From positions 1-40,504 of the forward strand of contig CALCUH010000192.1 of NCBI GenBank assembly GCA_937907165.1: a DNA stretch of 40,504 nucleotides, in the 5' to 3' direction. Each line of letters begins with the position of its first letter. Within the stretch, counting starts at the first letter, position 1. The notes under the pieces are model-generated. The model was not told the origin of the DNA, did no database searches, and saw nothing but the letters and a program-made list of their open reading frames with translations. Origin of the DNA: an uncultured Bacteroidales bacterium. GTDB taxonomy: Bacteria; Bacteroidota; Bacteroidia; Bacteroidales; Paludibacteraceae. Both the position numbers and the translations under genes were made by a program. Below, in pieces: positions 15,310-23,878 of this stretch.

Positions 15310-15801
15310 TTAATCCTGATGTCTTGAAGAACCCACGTGCTTCAACTCGAAGTAGTTATCGCTTCGGTTGGGATAATTACCATCTTTGTAGGCTTCATAA
15401 TCGGATAAGTCCATATAATAATAACCGTAGATATAGTTATTCGTCACCTTGGTGATATCAATGCAGGCGATGTCGGATTGCCAACGACCGCCATAGTTCA
15501 GAGCGACGACGCCATAAGAACCATGGAAATCCAACCAATACCAACTGAACTCGTAAGTCTGTTCGTAAACACCCTTATAATAGACCTCCTCGTAACCATA
15601 CTTGTAGTTATCGTCATAGAAGAAGAATCTGCTGAAATAATTCTCCTGCCCATAATTTTCCGTGATAGGCAAGGTACCTTCCCAACATATACCCGTTATG
15701 AGCTTATCCTCCATCTCCTCCTCATCCTGGCAGGAAGGGAGCATAATGACGGAAACAAGTGCGGTAAGCGCCACAAAGATTCTTTTGTATAAAGCTTTCA
15801 T
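15310..15801 (-). CDS. Tyr-rich lipoprotein, unknown function
   Basis: A 163-residue protein with a lipoprotein signal ending in IMLPSC (lipid Cys24), followed by an acidic stretch (QDEEEMEDK). The rest is very rich in Tyr and Phe and strongly beta-like (FFFYDDNYKYGYEEVYYKGVYEQTYEFSWYW, given here as a trait). No family is recognised, though the layout resembles small lipocalin-like Bacteroidales lipoproteins. A good promoter lies 70-100 bases upstream. It is a single-gene unit. Confidence 0.65.
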   Translation of the reverse strand: MKALYKRIFVALTALVSVIMLPSCQDEEEMEDKLITGICWEGTLPITENYGQENYFSRFFFYDDNYKYGYEEVYYKGVYEQTYEFSWYWLDFHGSYGVVALNYGGRWQSDIACIDITKVTNNYIYGYYYMDLSDYEAYKDGNYPNRSDNYFELKHVGSSRHQD

Positions 15802-15870
15802 ATCGTATATTTTTTTTTCAAAAATTCAATTACCAGCCGTCCTCGCGCATCGACAGCGGACAACCTTATA

Positions 15871-15900
15871 CAAAGATAAAAAAATTTTAAAGAAACGCAA
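15871..15900 (-). promoter_or_regulatory. Bacteroides-type promoter for the Tyr-rich lipoprotein
   Basis: The minus strand reads TTG (15898-15900), a 19-base spacer, then TATCTTTG (15871-15878), a strong -33/-7 match. The leader would be about 60 bases. Confidence 0.5.
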
Positions 15901-15942
15901 CAAAATAAGTCTTTTATTTCAAATGGACAAGGTTAAATAATT

Positions 15943-16728
15943 TCAAGGCAACAATTCAGGGCGGAACTCAAAATGCATTGTATCAAAATGATACCAACGT
16001 ACGCCTGAGATGAAACCATGTCGCTCGAAAGCGCGGACAATCTCCTTCGGAATACGGTTTTTGTAGTTGATATGGTCGATTTCGCTCTTTCCCGGATTCG
16101 CCCAGAGCCAGAAATCGGAGTATTGCACACAAATATCTATCGTCATCCCATAACTATGGGCGCTCAGCCTGTCGGCGCCGCGTACCTTCCTCCAATAAAA
16201 AGAAGATGATTTTTGGAGAAACTTACGATACTCTGCAGGGAGGCGCATCAGGTCGGCTGCCACGGCACGAAGACTATCAGCCGCGCCGTTCAACGAAGTA
16301 AAGGGGATCTTCTGTCCGAACCAATCGACCTTCACCAAGTGGGAACGCACCTTCTCCTGCGTATTCCCGTACATCTTGCGGAAAAGGGAGTCGCAACGAA
16401 TGCGCCCTGGATCATGAAGATAGGAGGGCGTCCAAGAAGAGGTGTCATACGGAACGGAAAACATATCCTCAACGTCGGCACGATCCAGTTTCGTGAGGAA
16501 ATCCTTCTCCGCACCATCGTCATAGCGCAAAGAGGAACCATCGGTGAAAAGCAACCGATTATCGGAAAATCCTTCGATGAAATCGGGATAAACGCGCATC
16601 AGTTTATGGACATTGGCAGGAACGGAGTGGTCATCCGCCCGACTCGAAGAGAGAGCTTGTCCAAAGGCAAACCAGGGTGAGCAGAGCGCCATCCACATAA
16701 GAGACACGATTACTTTTCTTCCCCTCAT
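15943..16728 (-). CDS. M15-family D,D-carboxypeptidase-like exported peptidase
   Basis: A 261-residue protein starting at the ATG at 16728. AAGGAG lies eight bases upstream, which also covers the end of the preceding gene; an ATG at 16746 would add six residues. A signal peptide ends near FAFGQA. The M15 zinc site is intact: SAH191-SYGMTID198 and W-Y-H-F-D-TMH252-FEF. Such enzymes cleave D-Ala-D-Ala or L-Ala-D-Glu bonds of cell-wall peptides in the periplasm. Its coding start follows the DUF4846 stop by a few bases, so the two are co-transcribed, with the DUF4846 gene first. Confidence 0.85.
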   Translation of the reverse strand: MRGRKVIVSLMWMALCSPWFAFGQALSSSRADDHSVPANVHKLMRVYPDFIEGFSDNRLLFTDGSSLRYDDGAEKDFLTKLDRADVEDMFSVPYDTSSWTPSYLHDPGRIRCDSLFRKMYGNTQEKVRSHLVKVDWFGQKIPFTSLNGAADSLRAVAADLMRLPAEYRKFLQKSSSFYWRKVRGADRLSAHSYGMTIDICVQYSDFWLWANPGKSEIDHINYKNRIPKEIVRAFERHGFISGVRWYHFDTMHFEFRPELLP

Positions 16729-16733
16729 GACGA

Positions 16734-17597
16734 TTACTCCTTCCATCTCATAAAATTATCTTCCGTGAAGTTCCACTCGGGCGTGGAGATGAATTTCTCG
16801 CTGTCGGACAAATCCACCGTAAACCAAGGAGAGCCCTTTTCATCGTCGTTTCGCAGAATCTCGATCTCTTGGGCAGGCATATAACTTTGGGAGAACATCA
16901 GCCTCAACCGCTTACCATCGGCACTGCGCAATACATCCATCACCGTAATCACATGTCCGGGAGAACCGCCCGCCACGAGCAAATCGCCCGGACGCACATC
17001 AGAAGCAGGAATTTTAACCATCTCCTTAGACAAAGAGAGACTACCCGCATAGTTGAAGACAGTATTCAAATATTTTCTAAAATTAGCATAGCTGTAATCC
17101 TCCTTGGCATCCTTCTGCCAATAAGCGCTCCAATTTTTGCCGAAATGGACACGATAGCCCGAAGCCCATTTCTGGTAGTCGCAACGGAAACCCGAGGTAA
17201 AATTGAAATGAATCTTCGCATATTGCTTCGTTTGGTAGAGATATTCCGCCCGCAATCTGATCGCCGCATCGGCGCATTGCTGCAAATCTTTTCCGATGAA
17301 ATCGACCTTTAACACACCCACTTGGCAGTTGTGGGCTTTCTCCCTTCCGTCATAACAATGGGTAGGATAACCATACTCATGCAAGCTTTGATTGAGCAAC
17401 CACTCCGCATAACTTCCCTTAGCGGGAATGGCTCGTTGATATCCTTTGTCAAGATTCAGATAACGAGTGGCGATGGTAGTTGAATCTTTCTGGATGGAAA
17501 AAGAGAAATTTCCCGATGGAACCGCTGAATTTTGTCCAAAAAACGGAACATAGGACAATGCTCCTACGATTAGTATCAAAAGACGTTTATTCCCCAT
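16734..17597 (-). CDS. DUF4846-family exported protein
   Basis: Start taken at the ATG at 17597 (MGNKRLLILIVGALSYVPFFGQ), giving a signal peptide and 287 residues. The pattern WLLNQSLHEYGYPTHCYDGREKAHN, then YTKQ-like FNFTSGFRCDYQKWASGYRV, then RPGDLLVAGGSPGHVITVMDV fits the DUF4846 family as I recall it. The GGSPGHVITVMD segment, with a conserved His, looks like an NlpC/amidase-like turn; the N-terminal HCYDG segment adds a Cys. Function is unproven, but the coupled M15 peptidase downstream suggests a job in peptidoglycan handling. Confidence 0.75.
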   Translation of the reverse strand: MGNKRLLILIVGALSYVPFFGQNSAVPSGNFSFSIQKDSTTIATRYLNLDKGYQRAIPAKGSYAEWLLNQSLHEYGYPTHCYDGREKAHNCQVGVLKVDFIGKDLQQCADAAIRLRAEYLYQTKQYAKIHFNFTSGFRCDYQKWASGYRVHFGKNWSAYWQKDAKEDYSYANFRKYLNTVFNYAGSLSLSKEMVKIPASDVRPGDLLVAGGSPGHVITVMDVLRSADGKRLRLMFSQSYMPAQEIEILRNDDEKGSPWFTVDLSDSEKFISTPEWNFTEDNFMRWKE

Positions 17598-17705
17598 AGC
17601 GATATTTTTATTGAACAATGATTAAAGATATAGGAAAAAGGGAAGAAACGGAACAAAAGGAATCCGAATATCGTGCGATTTAATAATAATTAAGAAACAA
17701 TAACG

Positions 17706-17746
17706 CAAAAAAAATCGGTCCCCGTAACAATCTCACGGAGACCGAC
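17706..17746 (-). terminator. Terminator for the 17.8-18.3 kb lipoprotein gene
   Basis: On the minus strand an 11-bp stem, TCGGTCTCCGT with ACGGGGACCGA (one G-T pair), has a nine-base loop and ends in eight T residues. Confidence 0.8.
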
Positions 17747-17767
17747 CTAAAAATTTCAGCCGACCAG

Positions 17768-18283
17768 TTATTTCACCTGATCGATTTCACCGTTGAAATC
17801 CATCATGAATGTCAAACCATCGCCTTCGGCAGTAATGTAGACCGAATAAGTACCATTGTCATTTCTGGCGATTTTCGCGCGGGCATCCTTCAAATCACGT
17901 TTTTCGGAACCGCCCCAGCCCTTCAACACATTCAATGTATAAGGACCCATCATCGCAACAGAATAACTATCCAAATCACTTTTGGAAAAAATCACTTGGA
18001 GATACTTATTTCCACCTTCACCATTCACGTTTAGGTCATACTCTTTATTCAGTTCAGCATCACTCATCACAAGGTTGATCGACACTTCCTCGTCAACAGT
18101 CGTAGCTTCGAACCTCAAACCCGAATTCGTGGAAAGGGTTGTTGCCGCAGTCGTGTACCTAACACCGTTCACCGTGACAAACTGGTCAGAATTAGCAATA
18201 ACAATATCACTATCGTCACCGCAAGAACACATGGCGCCCAAACACATTAACCCAGTCGCCAAATTCAAAAAAAAGCTTTTCAT
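17768..18283 (-). CDS. Lipoprotein, unknown function
   Basis: Start taken at the ATG at 18283 (MKSFFLNLATGLMCLGAMCSC), a lipoprotein signal with lipid Cys21; the eight residues upstream in the frame are unlikely to be coding. The 171-residue protein is beta-rich and acidic (DQFVTVNGVRYTTAATTLS, NLVMSDAELNKEYDLN, GTYSVYITAEGDGLTFMMDFNGE). It resembles small Bacteroidales lipoproteins of unknown role, with no recognised motif. A terminator follows its stop and a -7 element precedes it, so it looks like a single-gene unit. Confidence 0.65.
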   Translation of the reverse strand: MKSFFLNLATGLMCLGAMCSCGDDSDIVIANSDQFVTVNGVRYTTAATTLSTNSGLRFEATTVDEEVSINLVMSDAELNKEYDLNVNGEGGNKYLQVIFSKSDLDSYSVAMMGPYTLNVLKGWGGSEKRDLKDARAKIARNDNGTYSVYITAEGDGLTFMMDFNGEIDQVK

Positions 18284-18337
18284 AAAACCTCTGTAATTTA
18301 GTAACAATAAACACCCCTGTTAATTTCATTTGCACGG

Positions 18338-18345
18338 CAAATATA
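18338..18345 (-). promoter_or_regulatory. Possible -7 element for the lipoprotein gene at 17.8-18.3 kb
   Basis: The minus strand reads TATATTTG, a full TAnnTTTG match 55 bases before the ATG. The best upstream TTTG (18371-18374) is 25 bases away, longer than normal. Confidence 0.35.
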
Positions 18346-18511
18346 TAACCATTTATTTGAATAATTATAACAAACGGGAAGAAAAAATGTCTGATTTTCA
18401 ACGTAGTGGAATTTTTGCAAACCGTATAAACGAATTATATCAATACATTTTCATTCATTCTAAATTGGGAAAGTTCAAGATTTCATTAATTATAAAAAAC
18501 TAAAGCATTCA

Positions 18512-18543
18512 TTTGCCCATAAACCTACGATTTCTTACTTTTG
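18512..18543 (+). promoter_or_regulatory. Bacteroides-type promoter for rpoN
   Basis: TTTG at 18512-18515, exactly 20 bases, then TACTTTTG at 18536-18543: a full -33/-7 match. The ATG at 18573 would have a leader of about 22 bases. Confidence 0.65.
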
Positions 18544-18572
18544 CTTTATAGAAAATTATCGGACAGACTAAT

Positions 18573-20039
18573 ATGTTACAACAGAAACTGCAACAAAAGC
18601 TGCAAATGAAGCTTTCCCCGCAGCAGATCCAAACGATCAAGCTGTTGGAGATTCCTATGCTCGAATTGGAAGAACGTATTAGACAGGAAGTTGAAGAGAA
18701 TCCCGCCCTCGAAATCAGCGAGGACCCGATGACCAACGACGTGAAAGAAGAGAAAGAAGGTAATGAGGAAGAGACGTCGGAATACGATGAAGTGGATTTC
18801 AACGAAGATAGTTATCTGAACGACTATAAGAGCGAAGACGACGTACCCGAATATGCGTTGGACGAGCAATCGAGGAAAGAGGCGCAGCAGGAAGGAGTCT
18901 CCTACCTCAACGGTGAGACGCTCCAAGAACACCTTCTCAACCAACTACGGTTCCATTCGGTCCCAAAAGAGTTGACGGAAGTGACGGAGTATGTCATCGG
19001 AAACATCGATGAAAACGGCTATCTTAGGAGATCAGCCGAATCGATGGTGGACGATTACTCATTCCAAACAGGCAAGATCATCCACGAGGTTTATGTGGAG
19101 AAAGCGATAGCCCTCATCAAGTCATTCGACCCGGCAGGCGTAGGCGCCAGCTCCTTGGAAGAGTGCCTATCCCTCCAATTGGAGAGAAGAAACCAGACGC
19201 CAAGCGTGGAAAAAGCGAGACTCATTATCGAAAAGTCTTTCCAAGACCTCTCACAAAAAAGATATGATAAAATCGCCAAGGATTTGGGGCTCAGCGAGCA
19301 AGACATCAAAGAAGCTATTGCCGAAATCATCAAGCTCAATCCGAAGCCAGGCAATTCATGGGATAGTTCCATCAGCGGCAACAGCACGCAAATTATCCCC
19401 GATTTCATCATAGAAAACGAGAACGGCGAACTGGTCATCACCTTGAACCAACGCTCCATCCCCGAGCTCAATATCAACAAAAACTTTGCGGATATGCTCG
19501 ACGAGTATACCAACAATAAGAAGAACCAAAGCAAAGGGATGAAGGAGGCCGCACTCTTCGTCAAACAAAAACTCGACTCGGCTAAATGGTTCATCGGAGC
19601 CATCAAGCAAAGAAACGAGACTTTGGGAAGCGTCATCTACGCATTGGTGGAGGCGCAGAAAGATTTCTTCTTGACGGGCGACGAGACAAAACTCAAACCG
19701 CTCATCCTGAAAGACATAGCCGACAAAACCGGTTACGATATCTCCACCATCTCGAGGGTAAGCAACAGTAAATATGTACAGACCGAATTCGGCATATACC
19801 CGATAAAATATCTGTTTACGGACGCCGTACAGACGAACGACGGAGACGTCATCTCCACCAAAGGCATCAAAACCATCTTGGAGGAGTGCATCAACAACGA
19901 AGACAAAAAGAATCCGCTGACCGATGACCGTCTGATGGAAATCCTTACCGAAAAAGGATACCCTATCGCCCGCAGGACAGTGGCGAAATACCGTGAGCAA
20001 TTGAATTTTCCTGTCGCAAGATTAAGGAAAGAACTATAA
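18573..20039 (+). CDS. rpoN: RNA polymerase sigma-54 factor
   Basis: Sigma-54 directs RNA polymerase to promoters with -24/-12 boxes and needs an ATP-driven activator. The 488-residue protein has the Gln- and Leu-rich region I (QKLQQKLQMKLSPQQIQTIKLLEIPMLELEERI, positions about 4-36), an acidic region II (about 48-95), a core-binding and HTH region III, and the C-terminal RpoN box ARRTVAKYRE (466-475). Length is normal. A strong sigma-A promoter sits just upstream, and a PAP2-like gene follows 14 bases later. Two sigma-54-like sites are found in this same window near the caspase locus. No activator gene is present here. Confidence 0.95.
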   Translation: MLQQKLQQKLQMKLSPQQIQTIKLLEIPMLELEERIRQEVEENPALEISEDPMTNDVKEEKEGNEEETSEYDEVDFNEDSYLNDYKSEDDVPEYALDEQSRKEAQQEGVSYLNGETLQEHLLNQLRFHSVPKELTEVTEYVIGNIDENGYLRRSAESMVDDYSFQTGKIIHEVYVEKAIALIKSFDPAGVGASSLEECLSLQLERRNQTPSVEKARLIIEKSFQDLSQKRYDKIAKDLGLSEQDIKEAIAEIIKLNPKPGNSWDSSISGNSTQIIPDFIIENENGELVITLNQRSIPELNINKNFADMLDEYTNNKKNQSKGMKEAALFVKQKLDSAKWFIGAIKQRNETLGSVIYALVEAQKDFFLTGDETKLKPLILKDIADKTGYDISTISRVSNSKYVQTEFGIYPIKYLFTDAVQTNDGDVISTKGIKTILEECINNEDKKNPLTDDRLMEILTEKGYPIARRTVAKYREQLNFPVARLRKEL

Positions 20040-20053
20040 CTAACCATAACATT

Positions 20054-20884
20054 ATGAATGAAACAAATACAGATAATAACGAAGAAGGGGTAGATATGTC
20101 CGACGGAAGCCTCAACTCCTCCAATAAAACGGAAGAGAATCACTCATCCGCTCCACATGGAGAGGAAACGACTCACGCAAATGAGGTCGACAAAGAGGCG
20201 GAGATACACAAATATGCCCAAAGGAATAAGAAGAAAAAGATAAAGAAAGTTTTCAAGAACATCGCGAAAGCCATCTCTTTCCTATTTTTCCCGCTGCTGA
20301 TACCTGTCTACGGAACCTTCATGCTTTTTAGCATGCAGTTGTTCACCTATTATCCTACACCTTATATCGAAAAGGCGAAAAGCACCATCATCATCTTCGG
20401 TGTCATATTACCTTGTATCGTATTCATCGCATTAAAACTGGTGAAAGCGATATCAGACGTGAGGTTACCCAAAAAGGAGGAGCGGCTCGCGCCGTTTATC
20501 TGCATCGCGTTCTGCTACCTATGCTGCGCCTATATCCTGTTCAGGTGCGCCATGCCGCTATGGGTCATCAACCTTATCTTGTCGGTTACCATTGTGATTC
20601 TGATCGAATCCATAATATCCATCTTTTGGAAAATCAGCGGGCACGCTACCAGCATGGGAATGCTCATCGGAGCGATTATGGTGGCGGGATACCACACCTA
20701 TTCGAACGTTAATACGACTTTGATAATAAGTTTGCTCATCGCAGGCGTCGTCGGCACCGCACGCATGTATTTGAACCGCCATACGACGGGTCAAATCATC
20801 CTCGGATTTCTCTTCGGCTGCGCTTGCGTGATTTTAGTGTCCATCCTTAATCCGGGCCATATTCTAAGATTAATCCCGAATTAA
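20054..20884 (+). CDS. PAP2-like integral membrane protein
   Basis: A 276-residue protein with a charged, low-complexity N-terminal tail (about 70 residues, rich in Asn, Glu, Lys), then about six membrane helices. The family marks are KKEERLAP (140-147), S195-G-H197-ATSMG and R237-MYLNR-H243-TTGQ247, which follow the three PAP2 phosphatase boxes. In the last box, the Asp that supports the nucleophilic His is Gln here, as in many Bacteroidetes PAP2-like proteins, so phosphatase activity on lipid phosphates is uncertain. It is probably co-transcribed with rpoN. Its stop codon shares the four-base TTAA at 20881-20884 with the stop of the convergent nuclease gene. Confidence 0.75.
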   Translation: MNETNTDNNEEGVDMSDGSLNSSNKTEENHSSAPHGEETTHANEVDKEAEIHKYAQRNKKKKIKKVFKNIAKAISFLFFPLLIPVYGTFMLFSMQLFTYYPTPYIEKAKSTIIIFGVILPCIVFIALKLVKAISDVRLPKKEERLAPFICIAFCYLCCAYILFRCAMPLWVINLILSVTIVILIESIISIFWKISGHATSMGMLIGAIMVAGYHTYSNVNTTLIISLLIAGVVGTARMYLNRHTTGQIILGFLFGCACVILVSILNPGHILRLIPN

Positions 20885-23865
20885 TCGCTCTTTTTGCCAC
20901 ATATTCCTTTATATGGACAATAAACACAATGGTGGGGAATCGATGTCTGCGAAAATGATTCTCCGCTAAAAATGGAACGCAACAAATCCTTGAGATTATT
21001 TTCTATCTCCGTACACATATCGACGGAAAGGGTTTCTATGATATCCTGATCACACTTCAGGGTTACTATATCTTTATTTGAACGTACAAAAAACAAAGAA
21101 GGCACTACATTTTCATACGTTTCAACAGCACAAACATAGGCATACAAAAGGACCTGCAAAGCATATCCATAATTTCTTGATTTTGTACTATCAACATTAT
21201 TAATACCATCACTGAAAAGGTACGATATGTCCGAGAATTGAATCTCCTTCAACTCCCTGTTTTTTGACGATGTTTTATAATCGACAATTCGCCATCGGCT
21301 ATCTTCATCCAACTGAAGACGGTCTATGGTTCCGCCCATGGTAAAAAGCATTCCGTCCACTTCAAAATCATGAGTAATATCTTTCTTCTCAACACCGATA
21401 ATTTGGAAAGGAGTAAAATTATCTCTATCATACTTTATGACATTCTCAACATACCTCCGGACCACCATTTTCAGAAGGATTTGCCGTCCCGTATATTCGT
21501 CACTATGTATTTTCACACCGTCCTCCTTGTAATAAACGTCACGAAACGCACTATCAACCACATCATCTAACCCCTTCTTATTATTTAATATAATATCAAG
21601 GTCATTCTTCTCAATGATTCTTCCCTGTAGGCGTTTGTAGATATTCTCCAAAGAAGAATGGAGAATCAGACCTAAAATTCTATTATCCACTTCATCTTCC
21701 ATCTCGTTTGATTTATTCAAACCAAGGACATGACTATAATAGAAAGACATCGGACACTTGATGTAGGATTCAAGCATAGTTGGAGAGAGGGATATGGCAT
21801 TCGGATTCGTCCGTTTATCATACTTATTCCGTAAAACATCAATGACCTCTTCCGTCTTATTAATGCTAAAGGATTGCGGCAAGGCGACATCAATGGAAGA
21901 ACGCAAATCATTAATTTCGATGTCAACACCCGTTTCGACAAGCAATTGCATCAGGAATCGACTCATTTGTCCCTTATTTCCGCCTGTCGTAGCGGTATTA
22001 TACAAGAAAGTCGCATTTTCGACACGTTGAAGCAGACGATAGAAATAATATGCGTAAAGAGAATTCTTATGTTCAATGGTGGTCATTCCGAATCCTTTTC
22101 GCAAACTATGCGGAATAAAAGAAGATTCATCGCTTGTCTTAGGCAAAACACCCTCATTGACAGACAACAAGACCACATTTTTGAAATCTAAGTTACGGGT
22201 CTCCAAGAAACCCATCACCTGCATTCCCTTGACAGGCTCGCCGGAAAAAGGCACCGACGTTGATGAGAGCATCCGTTCCAATAATTTTCTCATAGTCTGG
22301 GTGGAAACGGACAAATCACCAGATTCAATTAACATCTGAATACGGCTGACTATCGTATACGAACGATATAGCGCCTCCTTATAAAGGGCATCATAAAGCG
22401 CCAAACTAACTTCATCATCTTCATCCTTCTTATCGAAATTATTCTCTCCACGATAATAAGAAGCCACCTTTTTTAGTATAGCGCATAACCAATTCACCAA
22501 TTTCATCGACCCCTTTTCATCCTCTGAATCCACAAAAGAGAAAAGCAGATCCAACGAATCCGTTCTCCCCTTCAGAAAGGATATTTGGGGAAAGTAGAGA
22601 CTCTTACGTTTGATTTCCTCATTCAGTTCCTTTGCACCCTCAAACACCGTCAACACATAAGGATTGTTCAACACCTCTTTTATGAGACGTAACGGAATAG
22701 TACGGGAATTCTCTCTTAATGTAGCTACGGAACATTGCATCTCCAGCAAGGCCTTCAGTAAAGCAAAGACAGGCGTCTGAATCAATGGGAGACCCATCGT
22801 GATATTCAAATCGCCCACACAAGGCGGAATGGAATGCAAAACAGGCAAAAGAAGGGATTCGTCGCACAGAACGACTGCCGTTTCCGAATCTGAATCTCCC
22901 CTTTCCTTACATGCTGTGAGATAATCGTTCAGATATTTCGCCTGAGCCGTTCCAGTGAACGAACTGACGATGGTGAAATTCTTAGGTTTCGATTTGAAAG
23001 TATTCAGAGAACACTTAGGCAACTGATTCGGGAACTTTTCCAAATTGAGATTCATGAAGGTCGCAGCCTCGTGCCGGACGTCCGTCATCTCCATGTAATA
23101 TTCATCCGTATCCCAATAAAACAGAGCTTTTCCCGCCTTTTGCAATGCGGTGAACAACTTCACCTCACATTGATTCAATACGTTGAAACCAACGAAGATA
23201 TATTGTCTTGAAGAGAAATCCGTAACGCCTCGCTCCTTGAGCACCTCGTCCGCAACAATACGATGGAGCATGCCGCCATAGGCGAGTCCTTGCTCACGAA
23301 GTCCTTCGCGGAAATCCGTATACATCGGCAATAGTACGTTCCAAAGCGCCATAAATTTTCGTTTCAACAACGACTTGTCATCAACAGAGAAATGATGGAA
23401 AAAACGTTGTATGGAGGCGACTTGATCTTCTGATAAGAAACTAAAATCATCCTCCATTTTTGCCATATCTACCATATTCTTGAAGAGAAGGTCAACAGGC
23501 ACAAGGTTATTATCCACATCGTCAAAATCACTCAGAATCACCTCCCCCCAAAAATAGAAATCATCCATTGTCTCCGGTTCGACACCCAACTCATTCCAAT
23601 CGACATGAGAGGAATATGCCTTGAATAAATCGCATATCAACTTAATGTCATCCGCCACTTGAAGCCGGACACAGGAAGAGAAGAGATCCTGAATCGTGGT
23701 ATATGCTGGGGACCAAATCGGCTTATCACTACTCTTCACTAAATAATTATTGAAGAAAAGTCTTGCGCGGTTATTCGGAAATACAACCGTAACACCGGAC
23801 ATATCATCACCGAATTTTCCGATGAGATCCTCAGCGACAAGCTGTAAGAAAGATTTAGTTCCCAT
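20881..23865 (-). CDS. AddB-like PD-(D/E)XK nuclease with Fe-S-type Cys motif
   Basis: A 994-residue protein with the layout of the inactive-helicase plus nuclease subunit of AddAB-type repair enzymes. The N-terminal half is divergent helicase-like (VTVVFPNNRARLFFNNYL at 25-42, near a Walker A position but degenerate). The C-terminal nuclease has GGTID848R and IVD862-Y-K864. Four Cys, at 704 (SYIKCPMSFYY), 980, 983 and 989 (HHCVYCPYKGICG), match the [4Fe-4S] clamp of AddB and Cas4. It probably resects double-strand breaks with a helicase partner not in this window. It starts 14 bases downstream of the proA stop. Confidence 0.8.
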   Translation of the reverse strand: MGTKSFLQLVAEDLIGKFGDDMSGVTVVFPNNRARLFFNNYLVKSSDKPIWSPAYTTIQDLFSSCVRLQVADDIKLICDLFKAYSSHVDWNELGVEPETMDDFYFWGEVILSDFDDVDNNLVPVDLLFKNMVDMAKMEDDFSFLSEDQVASIQRFFHHFSVDDKSLLKRKFMALWNVLLPMYTDFREGLREQGLAYGGMLHRIVADEVLKERGVTDFSSRQYIFVGFNVLNQCEVKLFTALQKAGKALFYWDTDEYYMEMTDVRHEAATFMNLNLEKFPNQLPKCSLNTFKSKPKNFTIVSSFTGTAQAKYLNDYLTACKERGDSDSETAVVLCDESLLLPVLHSIPPCVGDLNITMGLPLIQTPVFALLKALLEMQCSVATLRENSRTIPLRLIKEVLNNPYVLTVFEGAKELNEEIKRKSLYFPQISFLKGRTDSLDLLFSFVDSEDEKGSMKLVNWLCAILKKVASYYRGENNFDKKDEDDEVSLALYDALYKEALYRSYTIVSRIQMLIESGDLSVSTQTMRKLLERMLSSTSVPFSGEPVKGMQVMGFLETRNLDFKNVVLLSVNEGVLPKTSDESSFIPHSLRKGFGMTTIEHKNSLYAYYFYRLLQRVENATFLYNTATTGGNKGQMSRFLMQLLVETGVDIEINDLRSSIDVALPQSFSINKTEEVIDVLRNKYDKRTNPNAISLSPTMLESYIKCPMSFYYSHVLGLNKSNEMEDEVDNRILGLILHSSLENIYKRLQGRIIEKNDLDIILNNKKGLDDVVDSAFRDVYYKEDGVKIHSDEYTGRQILLKMVVRRYVENVIKYDRDNFTPFQIIGVEKKDITHDFEVDGMLFTMGGTIDRLQLDEDSRWRIVDYKTSSKNRELKEIQFSDISYLFSDGINNVDSTKSRNYGYALQVLLYAYVCAVETYENVVPSLFFVRSNKDIVTLKCDQDIIETLSVDMCTEIENNLKDLLRSIFSGESFSQTSIPHHCVYCPYKGICGKKSD

Positions 23866-23878
23866 CCGAAGTCATTTA

